From assembly GCA_907165135.1 (NCBI GenBank), contig OU015568.1:15201208-15265207 (forward strand): 64,000 nt of DNA, in the 5' to 3' direction. This DNA comes from Oikopleura dioica. Taxonomy: Eukaryota; Chordata; Appendicularia; Copelata; Oikopleuridae. Below are positions 36,427 through 46,859 of the stretch, in pieces. The translations under genes were made by a program, and so were the position numbers. Under the pieces are notes generated by a model. It was not told where the DNA came from, did no database searches, and worked only from the letters and a program-made list of their open reading frames with translations. Position 1 is the stretch's first letter. Each line of letters opens with the position of its first letter.

Positions 36427-36770
36427 ATGGGGCGGAAGAAAAAGGCTGAAAACGGGGAATTGAATGTTGGTACGAGTGGAAGTGCGGCTGTTGCTGAAGT
36501 TAAGCCGCTGTCGACTGACTCGGATGACGACCAAACTTATGAGGTTCATTCTATTTTCGAACTTGTCTTCAATAAATGAAAAACTAGGTGCACTCAATCA
36601 TTGCTTCGCGCATGACTGAAGCAGGTAGACTCTTTCTGGTGAAATGGGAGGGTTTTACAGACGAAGACAACTCATGGGAGCCCGAAGACAATCTTACTGG
36701 ATCGATTGACAAAGTAAAGGACTACATGGCCTTGCGCAAAAGTGACAACTTCAATCAAAATTATTACTAA
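36427..36770 (+). CDS. Small single-chromodomain protein, HP1/CBX-like
   Basis: Two exons (36427-36543, 36588-36770) encode about 99 residues. After a basic start (GRKKKAEN) and acidic stretch (STDSDDDQTYEV) comes a chromodomain: YEVHSIIASRMTEAG, LFLVKWEGFTDEDNSWEPED and NLTGSIDKVKDYM. The aromatic-cage positions Y, W and W/F and the EPE motif are kept, so binding of trimethyl-lysine on histone H3 is likely. There is no chromoshadow domain, so it is not a full HP1. It resembles a stand-alone chromodomain. The ATG follows a TTTTCAG acceptor by one base and lies 60 nt after the J-domain gene's stop, a spacing typical of O. dioica operons. Confidence 0.85.
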
Positions 36771-37183
36771 ACGGAAATTCAGGTTGGATGTCAAAAATGC
36801 CTGCATCGAAGAAGATTAGCTAAAGCTTCAAGCTGATAAATGAACGAGAAAAACTGTTGAACATTGGATGAGCTTTGTTCCAGTTCAGTTATAATTTATC
36901 GTAATAACCTGCCATTTTGAAAATAAAGTCACTCAAAAAGCAAAGAGCCGAAGCGCGCCTTAGTTAAGCCACGTGGCCCTGACTTGCAAAGTGCTGGAAA
37001 AAAGGCGTTCCAAGAGTATGATGTCTGCCTGAGTCGAGACTTTTTAGAGCATGAACAATCGGCGATTCAATTTGCAAGATGAAGTTAATGGGGAGGAGAA
37101 TCGTGAAAGAATGGGAGCTGGAGTTTTTATGCTGATTTTATTAGGAAAGGGTTTTTCATTTTTCAGACCTTTCTTCGTCAAAT

Positions 37184-38080
37184 TTGATGAATTTTCCTTG
37201 TTTTGAAAGAATTTATAAGAAAATTTCTCAAAAACTGAAAGACCCTCAATTCGAAGCGATCCCACTACAATATCTTATGTCGGAAAATTATGGCGTTGCG
37301 GTGAATCAACGGAACATGCAATCGCTACAACTCGTCACGGGCGCGACGCATTTTGCCAAAACATGGCTAGATCCATCAAAATGGGAAAAGCGCTTCGCAG
37401 AGTTTCAAGATTACATTGACAAGCTGGCCGATGAGTTGGAGGAGAAACAGAAAAAGATCAAAAACGCAAAGAAGAGCTTTAGTAAAGGTTGTTTATAATC
37501 CTCTTTGAACAAAATTTTAAGGGGAATTTCAGAGGGGGAAACACCAGCACATGAAGTCATTTCATATCTTGGTCAGAATATGGGATACTATGCGCATTCC
37601 ACGAGAGTGAGAGAGAGAAAACAACTGATTCGATATCGAGTGGGGCAAACTTTCCAACACAAGAATCTGGGCTATTATGGCGTAATTGTCGGCTGGGATG
37701 AGACCTGCAGAGCGCCACCAACATGGCAGCAACAAATGCTTGGATCAAAGTAACGAGAAACTCTCCAAAACTTTCCTTTGTAATTAAATTTAGCTGGAAA
37801 GAAAAGTGCAAACAACCGTTTTACGCGGTGCTCACCAGCTCGGGTGACTCACGATATGTCATGGAAGAAAACATCAAATTGATTAGTGGTACGGCTCCCA
37901 TCCACTCGTAAAAATATTGATCACATTTCAGGCAACACAAAGATGACAAATTCACAGCAGTTGTTCGAGTTCCTAGTGGAGAGAAATAAAAGAATCGAAG
38001 ACTACATGGACGCGTATGATGTTGCTGGTAGCAGATTTATGCCAAGACCGGCAGTTGACGCGCTGTATCCTGACGACTAG
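37184..38080 (+). CDS. YccV/hemimethylated-DNA-binding-domain protein, FBXO21-like
   Basis: Exons 37184-37488 (approximate start), 37543-37749, 37794-37888 and 37932-38080. The product begins with a helical stretch (FAEFQDYIDKLADELEEKQK). It then has a YccV-like domain, YRVGQTFQHKNLGYYGVIVG, WDETCRAPPTWQQQM, QPFYAVLTSSGDSRYVMEE and NIKLIS, followed by a helical end (FVERN-like LFEFLVERNKRIEDYMDAY). This domain is found in bacterial HspQ and at the C-terminus of the ubiquitin-ligase subunit FBXO21, where it recognises substrates. I see no F-box, but the 5' end is not settled. An ATG at 37051 opens a possible upstream exon that I could not join cleanly. The last coding exon lies about 190 nt before TTC13. 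Confidence 0.65.
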
Positions 38081-38273
38081 ACCAAGTTACGAAGTTACTC
38101 TTCGTTTTTACTTTTATTACCTGCCGCGAGTTTAAAATTGGTTTTGTGCAATAATAGTGATCCCTATCATTTTCGAATGTCTTCTCTCCAACCGCAATGC
38201 TTCAATCTACAGTTCAACTATCTGTATTAAAGATTCCCTCTGACCTTATTCAAGTTCAACTTTTTCAGATGGG

Positions 38274-41200
38274 ATGTTACTATCGTTCTTCCTCACCTAC
38301 GTTTCGGCATCTCTAGCCGTGCGCAGTAACCACTGCTGCGAAATAAAAGGCATTGACTGCAATGATCCCGACTATTGTGAGATTCTATCCGACATGGCGC
38401 CGGAAAATCTCGAATCCTGTGCCCGCGAGTTTCATAAAAATGGATATATTCCTTACAACATGGATCTGAATAAGCACAGTCTCGTCATCGCTGAATCGCT
38501 CGTTCTGGCTAATGAACATTGTCTTAAACAGAGCTTCGCGAAAGTAAATTTACTCATCCAGCAAATTGGTATGGAAAATCATCAAAATGTTTATATTAAC
38601 CAACACTCAAAGAAACGAAGAAAGATTTCCGAGTAGAATATCGCGGAGCTCTTTGGACAAAAGGACGTGTCGCCGCTGCTCTTGCTCCAAAAGATGGGCG
38701 TTACTACGAAGCAGCTCTTGACGTTTATGCTACGATGGAGCGCTTAGACGGTGGTGATTTTGAACCTGGTCTTCGAATGTCTGAACTTTTGATTATGATG
38801 GGTCGATATAGCGAGGCACTTTATCCCATCAACAAAGCGATTAACAACGACCCCAAGTATGGAAGCGTGTGAAACCTTCGCTTACCCATGATTTTAGAAA
38901 TACAGAATGCTTGCGCGTTCGTGGAACCCTTCACTTTCTCGATAATAACTTCGACGAAGCAATAAAAGACTTCAAACTTGCTGTCGATACCGATCCGACC
39001 CCAGAACTCTACTACTACTACGCTCTTTCGCTCTATCACGAAGGGCATCTTGGTGCTGCTCTCCACGCAATCGGTTCTGCTCTAGAAGTGCGCGCTGATC
39101 AACCCGACGTACTCCGCCTCCAAGCCCAGCTCTTCAAAGAAACAGGCCAGTTCGACAAGGCGCTGAAATCTCTCAACGAAGCTCTAAGGTTCCAAAGAGA
39201 CCTTTTCGATTATAGCCCTGTACTTACTTCTGTATTTAAGTTTGGATTACAAAAGCGCAGAATCTATAATAGCAAAAGGAGAGTTGTACTTTGATGCAGG
39301 GCGGCCTCAACAGGCGAGTCGCTGGTTCCAAAATGCACAAAAGTTGAACCTTGGAATATCAAGTGTGAAGTTTATAAAGGTCTCTGTCTGGTGAATAGTG
39401 GCAAGTTTTACGACGGCATTAAAGAGTTAACTACCAGAGGTATTTTTGTTCGTTACGATTGATATTGACCTCGTTAACTAGTTCTGCGGAATTATCCTTT
39501 GCCCGGTCAAACGCCCACAAATGGACAAATTCGCTCGTTTTATATTCGAGAATGGGCTCGTTACCTTTCGATGGCTGCAGATAAAGCGCACCTTGGAACT
39601 TATCCGGAAAATGAGCTTCCTCGAAAATTTACCCTGTCTTGGTTGGCGAACGAAAACTGGCTTATAAACGATATCCCAGAGTTCAATGATGGGAAAGGTC
39701 TTTCTAATACGCTTGATGTTGAAACAACGCCGTGGGAAAATATGGACGAGGGAAAGAAGAAACTCGCCTGTCTGGCATTGAAGATCGGACAGCATCATCG
39801 TTCAATTACTGATCTTGAAAATCCGCGAAAAGAAATGGCAATCGGTCTTGCAGCCATCGAAATCTTCCAGCGCTTCAAAAACGAAGACAGAGATAGTCAA
39901 AAAGTAAGCGCAATGCAGCTTAGTTGGAAAGAAGCTGCGGCAGTAGCAAATAAATGGATTCGAATGGTTGATCTGAATGAGCCTTCTTTTTGGATCGACG
40001 ATCTTTACACGGGAAAGATCACTGGCATTCCGCCTGAAGTTCTCTATCACCAAGTCGGGACTGCGATACCATACCAGTACCAAAAATATCACGAATTCTT
40101 CTTCAAATATTGCAAAGCGGCAAAGCCCGATCTTCTTGGGAAAACTGGCGCCGACAATATGTCAGATTTGGTTGCAAGAGCAGTTGAACCAGGCGAGAAG
40201 GTGATGATCCCCCTTCTCGCTGGATCTGTTCATTATTCCACGGGAACTTTCAGGGCTTCGTCGATGCCGCCTCAAAGAGTTACTACAGAACAGGTTGATG
40301 CTTCTACAAAATTAAGTGTTAAGGGGGAGGTCGACGAGAATCGGGATTTTTTCAACCAAAATTCCGGAAAAACTAGCTTTGAATGAAAAATTCTGATTGG
40401 TCAGGTGAGTAGGAAAGGGTTTGAAAAATACAGCGGCGAAAACTAGAAAAAATTTTGTCCAGAAAAAATGGGCGTAATCGTGTCTCAAAGTGGACCCCAA
40501 ATCGCAATTTTGGCAATTTTGCGATTTTTTCGCTATTTTTTTTATGCCACATTTGGTAATGAAGTGCACGAAATTCCTGCAAAAACTCGTGAAACTCGTT
40601 GCCGCTGTCTTCTAAATACCCTTCTGTTCTCACCTGATAAGTCAAAATATGTTTACAGAATCGGGTTTTTCGGGAAAATTGGTTTAAAAATTCCGATTCT
40701 CGTCGACCCGCCCCTTAACAAACTTTTAGTTGCTACCGCGAAAATTGAGCGCAACAAAGCTCAATTCGAACAATTCAGGCAAGAACTTGACACTGTCTGG
40801 AGCAGGCTCTATCTTGACAAAGACGGCAACGACGACAGTTTGGAGTACGCCTGGCTGCTCTACTTCTACTTCACTCTTCTCGCTCCAACAAACGAAAATA
40901 CTTCTGAAATCGCTTTCGGTACGTATTACTCCTTTTAATCTTTCGCTTTAATATATTTAAGCTGTGACGTTTGGTACTTTATTGTCACTCAGACAACATG
41001 TCTTCCCGAATGGAGCCCATAGTCCTTTTCTTCCTCCTCAAATGATCCTGAAGCTTGAAGTCATGCAAGCTCAATCGTAAGAATTCGACTTGAAATCAAG
41101 GAAGATTCTAACTTCTAATGTTTAGTCCCGAAGAGTGGGTGCGCATGATGAAGCAATATTACAACTACAACGAGAATCGTTTCACTCACGACGAGTGGCA

Positions 41201-41339
41201 CAAATCCGTGTGGTTCCAAATTCCAGAAGTGAAAAACAAATTCAAACTTCTACGCGATATGACGGAAATCTTAAACATCGATACTTATCAATACTGCGAC
41301 AGTTCCAGCTCCGACAAAACTGATAGAATAAAATTGTGA
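38274..41339 (+). CDS. TTC13: TTC13-like TPR protein, interrupted by an inverted-repeat element
   Basis: Exons 38274-38568, 38613-38856, 38898-39188, 39241-39439, 39482-40315, 40730-40918, 40962-41076, 41126-41339. A signal peptide (MLLSFFLTYVSASLAV) is followed by a Cys-bearing segment and TPR repeats (CLRVRGTLHFLDNNFDEAIK, YYYYALSLYHEGHLGAALHA, LQAQLFKETGQFDKALKSL). Then comes the conserved TTC13 region (NGQIRSFYIREWARYL, KEMAIGLAAIEIFQRF, LSWKEAAAVANKWIRM, EPSFWIDDL). TTC13 is a secretory-pathway protein of poorly known role. The frame is broken once near 39345: one missing base in an AAAA run (CACAAAAGTTG) separates the TPR from VEPWNIKCEVYKGL. A 392-bp element sits between exons 5 and 6. 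The ATG is behind a TTTTTCAG acceptor. Confidence 0.82.
40323..40714. mobile_element. Inverted-repeat element (MITE) in a TTAA site inside TTC13
   Basis: The element is bounded by TTAA on both sides (40319-40322 and 40715-40718). The outer arms of about 120 bp are inverted copies with mismatches: GGTCGACGAGAATCGG on the left, CCGATTCTCGTCGACC on the right. The inner parts also mirror each other (CAGGTGAG with CTCACCTG, CAGCGGC with GCCGCTG). It has no coding capacity. The TTAA duplication is the mark of piggyBac-type insertion. Removing the element plus one TTAA leaves an open frame across the site. Confidence 0.8.
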
Positions 41340-41541
41340 ATGGCTTCAAAATGGCTTGATCGTTGAACATTTATTGTCTTGAACCAGTCGCTTGAACAGG
41401 TTTTATGCTGGATTAGAAAAAAATATCACAATAATTAGAAAATCCGGTGTCAAAGTAGAATAGCTGAACAGAAAGAAAGCAGGGCTTCTTAGAATAAAAT
41501 TATTTATGGCAGGAAAGAAGGGTCAGTTCCGTATCGACTTG

Positions 41542-42883
41542 TTACTCATTCTTGGCGTCTTTTTCAGGCGGCGGAATGAGATACAGTTCCTCACTCATTG
41601 GATTTGCTGGTTTTGATGGCAATGTTAGAGGCGTTAGAGGAGCTGTTGCAAGACCCGGTTCTTTCGGTGGATATCTAGCGAGAGGTTGATATGCTGTTGA
41701 TTCATAAAAAAATTCTTACCCATAGTTTGGCTGAGGGGGATGTCTTTGACACATTCGAGATACTCTTTTTGTTGCTTCAAATAAGAGCTCCGCTACTGTT
41801 AGGAAGATAGAGACGAGTTGAATTCCGAACATGTACTTGAAGATTGAGATTGTAGAAAAGTATGAGAGTATCAAAGCTTACCTTGACAGCAAGAGACTTT
41901 TCTCGAGGTCTAGCGATCCAACACGTTACAGTTTCATCTGCCCAGCATGGCGATAGTTTAGGATCATCGGCTTTACTTGCATGCTCGCAGACGAATCGCT
42001 CGGGAACTTCCCAAACATCCCAAAAATTTGTTTTTTGAGTTTGTTGCACCTTTTTGCGGGCTTTGATTCTGCGGAACGCGTTTCAAACTTTGGCAGTTTA
42101 AGCCTTTCCTGAATCCAATATGCGAATGCGATAAACAGTAATTCTAGTATCAGCCGAATAATGAGGTGGAAAATGTAACAAATTCTTTCTTCTCGCGTCC
42201 AGTAATAACTGTCTTCCTTGTAATCTTTGCCATCAAAATAACTTTTCTGAATTCGATGATTCTTATTTATTGATCATAGCTTGTCTACCTTTTGCTTGGC
42301 TCCAAATTGACTCTTCAGGTTGATCGCATATTCTTTGTCGTCCATGTCTTCAGGTTTTCCTTTCTTTCCAATTGCAGCTGTCAGCCTTGTGTTTGTGAAA
42401 CTAGCAAAACATAAAGAGACAAATTTCTAAAGAAACAACTTACGCAGCATATGCACCAAAGAATATGGTTGGCGAGCAGATAAATATGAATTCTATATTC
42501 CAAAATCTGTCCAGAACTTAAACACATCATGACGAGAAGTTCTTACGGACAATTTTTACCTATAGGGAGGAATAAATTATGGCAGACGTTTTCACAGCCC
42601 GGCATTCTTGTATCACACTATGAGTCTATTAATAAATTGACTACGTAGGAGACCGACCGTAAACTCTTTGAGCCCATCAGAATAGACATTTTTGGCAATT
42701 CCATTTACAGCTACCAAATGGCGAAAGACGAAATTAACGAAAAACCAAAGAGTTCCAATCGGAGTACAATATCTTCTTATCGCCCTTGCCGATTCTTTCA
42801 AGTGGTTATTTCACTGTTTTTCTCTTTGATAAAGTTTTCAGAGTAGTGTGGACCATTCCTTCAATAATTTTCCAATGTGTCAT
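41542..42883 (-). CDS. Connexin (gap-junction protein)
   Basis: Minus-strand exons include 42859-42883, 42658-42794, 42560-42617, 42444-42516, 42299-42399, 42109-42246, a second-loop exon from 42049 downwards, and two more ending at 41542. The start MTHWKIIEESARAIRRYCT has the connexin Trp4. Helix 1 is IGTLWFFVNFVFRHLVAV. Loop 1 has exactly C-x6-C-x3-C (CDTRMPGCENVC), then LPIVLDRFW and helix 2. A cytoplasmic loop, helix 3 (IFHLIIRLILELLFIAFAYW), loop 2 (EVPERFVCEHAS, PCWADETVTCWIARPREK) and helix 4 (IQLVSIFLTVAELLFEA) follow. Connexins form hexameric hemichannels joining cells. Loop 2 Cys spacing is longer than the usual C-x4/5-C-x5-C. Two introns look GA-AG. Confidence 0.9.
42050..42108 (-). 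other. Probable GA-AG intron before connexin loop 2
   Basis: Minus-strand boundaries are ATTCAG|GAAAGGCTT and AAGCCCGCAAAAAG|GTGCAAC. Length is 59 nt, which explains the frame change between helix 3 and loop 2. GGCTT and AAGCC are complementary. The alternative is a single missing A in the AAAAA run. Confidence 0.55.
42795..42858 (-). other. GA-AG intron in connexin N-terminus
   Basis: Read on the minus strand, exon 1 ends ATTGAAG and the 64-nt intron starts GAATGGTCC and ends ACCACTTGAAAG before AATCGG. The splice puts Trp at residue 4 and Tyr-Cys-Thr at 17-19, the exact positions of Trp4 and His/Tyr-Ser-Thr in connexins. TGGT and ACCA can pair near the ends. Confidence 0.75.
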
Positions 42884-44644
42884 GTTGTCTCGATTTCAGA
42901 CTTTCTCGTTTTTGAAATAGAGGTTGATGTTTATTTTGGTTGTTTCATTCAGGATCCGCTTCGTCAAGGATGTCTCGATTGTTGAGGAAATCAGCCTTTC
43001 CTTAGCCGATGAAAGAGCCTCGGGGCCAACGTCGGTATCGTCTTCCGTGCTCCTTTGATCTTAATCCGAGATTAAGTCTTGTTTAGCCGGACAAGGTTGC
43101 TAATTTTCTCTACAGGAAACTTGGCACTAAATTCTATAATTGCCAAAGTCGGGCCTGTGGATTCTCGGGGTCCGAGACTCGGAAAACTAAGAATGGGACC
43201 GAACAATTGACTTAAAATCATAGATCAAAAAATGGTTCCAGAAAAAGACATTTGTGAAAGGCCTAAGCCGGAGGTGGCATAAAATTGAATAATGAGAAAT
43301 GTGTGCTTCATAAATTTCTTTAATATCTAAATCATCATTTTTATGACTAGGTTTCTGTACCTCGTTTAGAAGAGCTTGACGCCCTTATGTTCAAACAAAA
43401 CGGCCAATTTTCTCTACAAGCAGCGCTCTGATGATTCCCGGCTCGTTTACTTTGAGCCAACCGGGTGGTTGAAAAACGATTTGAGGCGTCAATTGTTGAA
43501 AATTTTTAAAATTGACGACTCGAGTCGACTCCTATCTGAATCAACCCTACACCACCGCCGGACATACTATCTTGACGAATGAGCTAAACACCGAACGCTA
43601 TAATAGATAATAACAATTTCTCACAAATAAAGTTACGGTGTTTTTACAACTAAACAACGGCCTTTCATTTTGAGGTTCTGCCTGGGCTGGAGATGGTATG
43701 AATATTAAACTAATCATCTGGTGCAAAAACATAAGGCGCCAAAGACACGATACATTCTGGGCAGATAAACTTACGTAAAGAAATTCTTCTCTTGGGCGAC
43801 TTTAACGGCTCTAGCGTAAGGTCCAGTTAACAGGTGCAGCTCAGAGCACCTCACATAAAGTAATCAACAATAAAAAAATGCTATTTTAGTAATTATTTTA
43901 TTGTCCGTTGTTTAGCGGAGCAAACTTTTTCAATCAGTCAACTTTTATTTCGTCTAGCTCAGCGACTCGAGCCCACATGAATAACCGCAACAAACGGGGA
44001 TTGAGCAAACTGCTCAGCCGAAGATTTGGCCGGAAAACAAGGAGTTTTTACCTTTTTTAATATCTCTTGATGCCTCTAGCTTATGATAAAAAATCGTGAG
44101 CTGACGAATTTCGATCGCCAGGGTGTCTAAATCGAAACGAATAAAATCGATAGTTACGCTTTTCACCACAAGCATAACAATTTTACAAAATGTGTAATGG
44201 TAATATATGGAGATTTCGGAATGTGGAAATCATCTCAGGTAGATTCAAGGAAAGAAATCGGCGCATCGGCGATGAGATATTTATTGATCGTAACTGTCAG
44301 TCACTATCATTTTCCAGCGCTACTCGCTCTTAATTTGAGCCATGTACTTTATCTTCAAGTTTCGTTCATTATTGACCGTGAAAAACAGCGATTTCAGGCG
44401 ATCTTTTTAAGCCAACAATCTTCTGAAGCACTTGAAGCAATTTGACAACTGGAATCGTCGGCAATTTTACACTATTACCGATTTGTTTCAAAGACGGTTT
44501 TTGACATCTTATTTATTCAAGGCATTTTTTCTCGAAGATGATAATGAAAAAATATGATGATTTGAATGAGCATGTATTTATTTCTCTTCAACAAAGTATA
44601 AATAATACAAGTTATGTACAAATGTTTTATAAAAATATAAAATG
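42884..44644. other. Intergenic region of about 1.8 kb
   Basis: It lies between the connexin 5' end and the 3' end of the phospholipase-like gene. Short open frames exist near 43376-43582 (+) and 44197-44445 (+), but neither has a domain, splice support or a family I recognise, so I do not call them. Confidence 0.5.
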
Positions 44645-45884
44645 TCAGTAATCATATGATGAAAAGTCGCTATTTAGATCGTAGTCAACGTTGCCATCGT
44701 CCGGCGCCAGCGTTGCAATTTCAACGTCGGCCGACTTGTAGTTTTCTTTGACGAGTCGGTTCGGCGGTCGACTCGTAGCGCCGCTTTCACGTCGTTTGCG
44801 GCCGATGTTGTCGTCGAACTTGCCCGCATCTTTATCCTCAGTCGGACACTGGTAGGCTAAGCCTTTGATGTCTCCGTTACAACACTGAAATCAACGATGA
44901 ACTAAGCTCATGAGAAGGATGATTTACCTGTCGAATATTTCTGTCGAATGGAAATCGTTGAGGAAATTCTCCACAGCAGCCAGTGTCACATCCTCCTCGC
45001 TCCTTGCATTTTGGCTTCACTTTTTCGCACTTGTCAAACCTCCAGCCGCCGTAAAAATGGTGATAGGTCTCGTTGTACGCAGTGATCAGCAAATTGTCAT
45101 TCTTACAGGAGTACTTAACTTGTATACAGGAAATTCTACTGTATCTAGGTTAAAGTACCCTTCTTGAGCTTGTTGACTTGCGCCTTGTCGCATTCGCAAA
45201 CAGCTCGTCGACAGCCGGGGACTTCGCCTGGTCCATATCCTTCAACCCAGGATGGATTGTCGGCTGGTGCTTCGAAATACGGATCTAAACGCAATATTGG
45301 ATATTCATTTTTAAAAATCTTCAAACCAAGGCAAGTTATTTCTCCCGTTCTTCGATCAACTTTGTAGGAGTATTTGGTGATTTCAGCAAGACATGTCGGT
45401 CCATAATCGTTCAAAACGCAACGATTGCATTTTGTCCACTGAAAACAAGTCCTTTCCAGTAAAATAAATGAATCTCTCAATGAAGCATTACTTGTCTATC
45501 AAGTCGGTCGGTTTAAATCCAGCAAGAATGCCCGTAAGTGGCCTATCGCCAAGATTCAAGCAGTAACAGCCATACGAGTAGAATTTAAGAAGAGTGTCTC
45601 GGTTATTATCAAAAGCAGAATTAAACAAGAACTCAAACTCTCAAAGCGCTAGAGAACCATCGAAATCAAGGAAGAGAACGCGGGAAAGCATCTGTTCAGC
45701 GCTACTGGTAATTAGTTTCTCTAACACTATCCTGAGCATATCTTCTTGAAGTCAATTTCTTTGCCGAAAGAAGCCTGTCCAATCTTGCAGATATTTCACT
45801 TCTCTGTTGCAAGCTCAGTGCCTGTGTTTCTTCAGCTTCTATACAAGGACGCAGAATGCTCAAGAAAATAAATATTTTATACAT
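44645..45884 (-). CDS. Secreted phospholipase-A2-like protein without the catalytic His
   Basis: The first exon (45884 to about 45706) encodes a signal peptide (MYKIFIFLSILRPCIEAEE) and a propeptide-like stretch ending in LTSRR. The next exon holds FYSYGCYCLNLGDRP, matching the PLA2 calcium loop region, but YGCYCGxGG is altered to CLNLGD. After an intron, DKWTKCNRCVLNDYGPTC stands where DRCCxxHDxCY should be, so the catalytic His is Asn while the following Asp remains. ITKYSYK, GEITC and CRRAVCECDKAQV follow the PLA2 order. A Cys-rich end (FPFDRNIRQCCNGD) and an acidic tail complete it. Inferred: a folded but non-enzymatic secreted protein, as in otoconin-type PLA2 homologues. Splicing between exons 1 and 2 is uncertain. 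Confidence 0.65.
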
Positions 45885-46378
45885 GATGAGTGCTAAACTT
45901 CGCTAATGGAGGAAAAATTACACTGATATTGATATTGATAAATTAATGTGTGCGTGACGGCTGATTATTGCTCACAGCGCCACCAATTTAGAGCTGAGCG
46001 GAGCATGAGCGCAGAACGTGCTGCTTACACCTGCATTTCCTGAATTTAAAAATCGGCCGACCTTTAATTAGATGGGGTTGACACGGAAATTCTTGAACTT
46101 TTGAAGACTCAGCAATATTTCGAATGAGTATTTATTACAGTAATTATACAGATAATGATGGATTCCCGTAACAAGGCTTGTTTTTATGAGTTTCTTTATT
46201 CATCAATCGGGACACGAACACTTCTGGATATTTTTGCAAGACATTCAAAATAATTACCTTGATCCACATTTGAAAAATGGAGCTGAGTATCTGAGAGAGT
46301 CAAAGCAGTTCTGAATGATGTTCTTCTGCTCAACCCGCAAATCTTGATTTTCGTAGAATTTATCGTCTTTAAAAAGGC

Positions 46379-46666
46379 TCAATTAGATCTACTCGAAAAG
46401 ATAATTGCATAATTTTGAGCATTCCCTTTGAGAATTTTGCTGAAAACACCAAGAGTCTGTGCCTGGGTTTCACAAATCTCTGCATACGTTCTCTGATAGT
46501 ACTCCTTATAAGCTGTCATTGACTGTGAATCAGGTAATCTTCTTTCGCTAGAATTGATTCTACGTCGCGTTTCGGACTCTAAAGCACTTCTTGCTGAATG
46601 ATTACATTCGATCAAATTCTCAAGTAAAATGTAAGAAAATTTTATGCTTTCGTCATTGTCGCTCAT
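46379..46666 (-). CDS. Small charged open frame, unknown
   Basis: A single ATG-initiated frame of 95 codons with a hydrophilic, helical composition (ALESETRRRINSSERRLPDS, EICETQAQTLGVFSKILKG). No domain is recognised. A second minus-strand frame just upstream (ending MARASNQEE near 46691) overlaps the 3' end of the Asn/Gln-rich gene and could be a 5' exon, but no clean splice joins them. Low confidence. Confidence 0.3.
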   Translation of the reverse strand: MSDNDESIKFSYILLENLIECNHSARSALESETRRRINSSERRLPDSQSMTAYKEYYQRTYAEICETQAQTLGVFSKILKGNAQNYAIIFSSRSN

Positions 46667-46859
46667 TTTACGATTGTGAAGCCATCTTTCCTACTCCTCT
46701 TGGTTAGAGGCTCTAGCCATTTTCCTTTTGGACGAGGTAAATATTTTGATCTTGACCTCATAAAAGGGAAAAGCCTCACTCATACAAAGATTTGCTAACG
46801 AACCTGCATCTTCAATAAGTTTTTCTGCAAAAAAAACAACTAAGACGGATTTCCTTTCT

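Noticed and set aside
39241-39439. GA-AG intron inside TTC13 (AAAAG|GAGAGT to CACAAAAG|)
   Set aside because: It would remove a TPR helix pair that appears length-conserved with vertebrate TTC13; a missing A in a homopolymer explains the frame better.
43376-44445. Two short plus-strand frames between connexin and PLA2-like genes
   Set aside because: No domain, no convincing splice partners, and base composition like the surrounding non-coding DNA.
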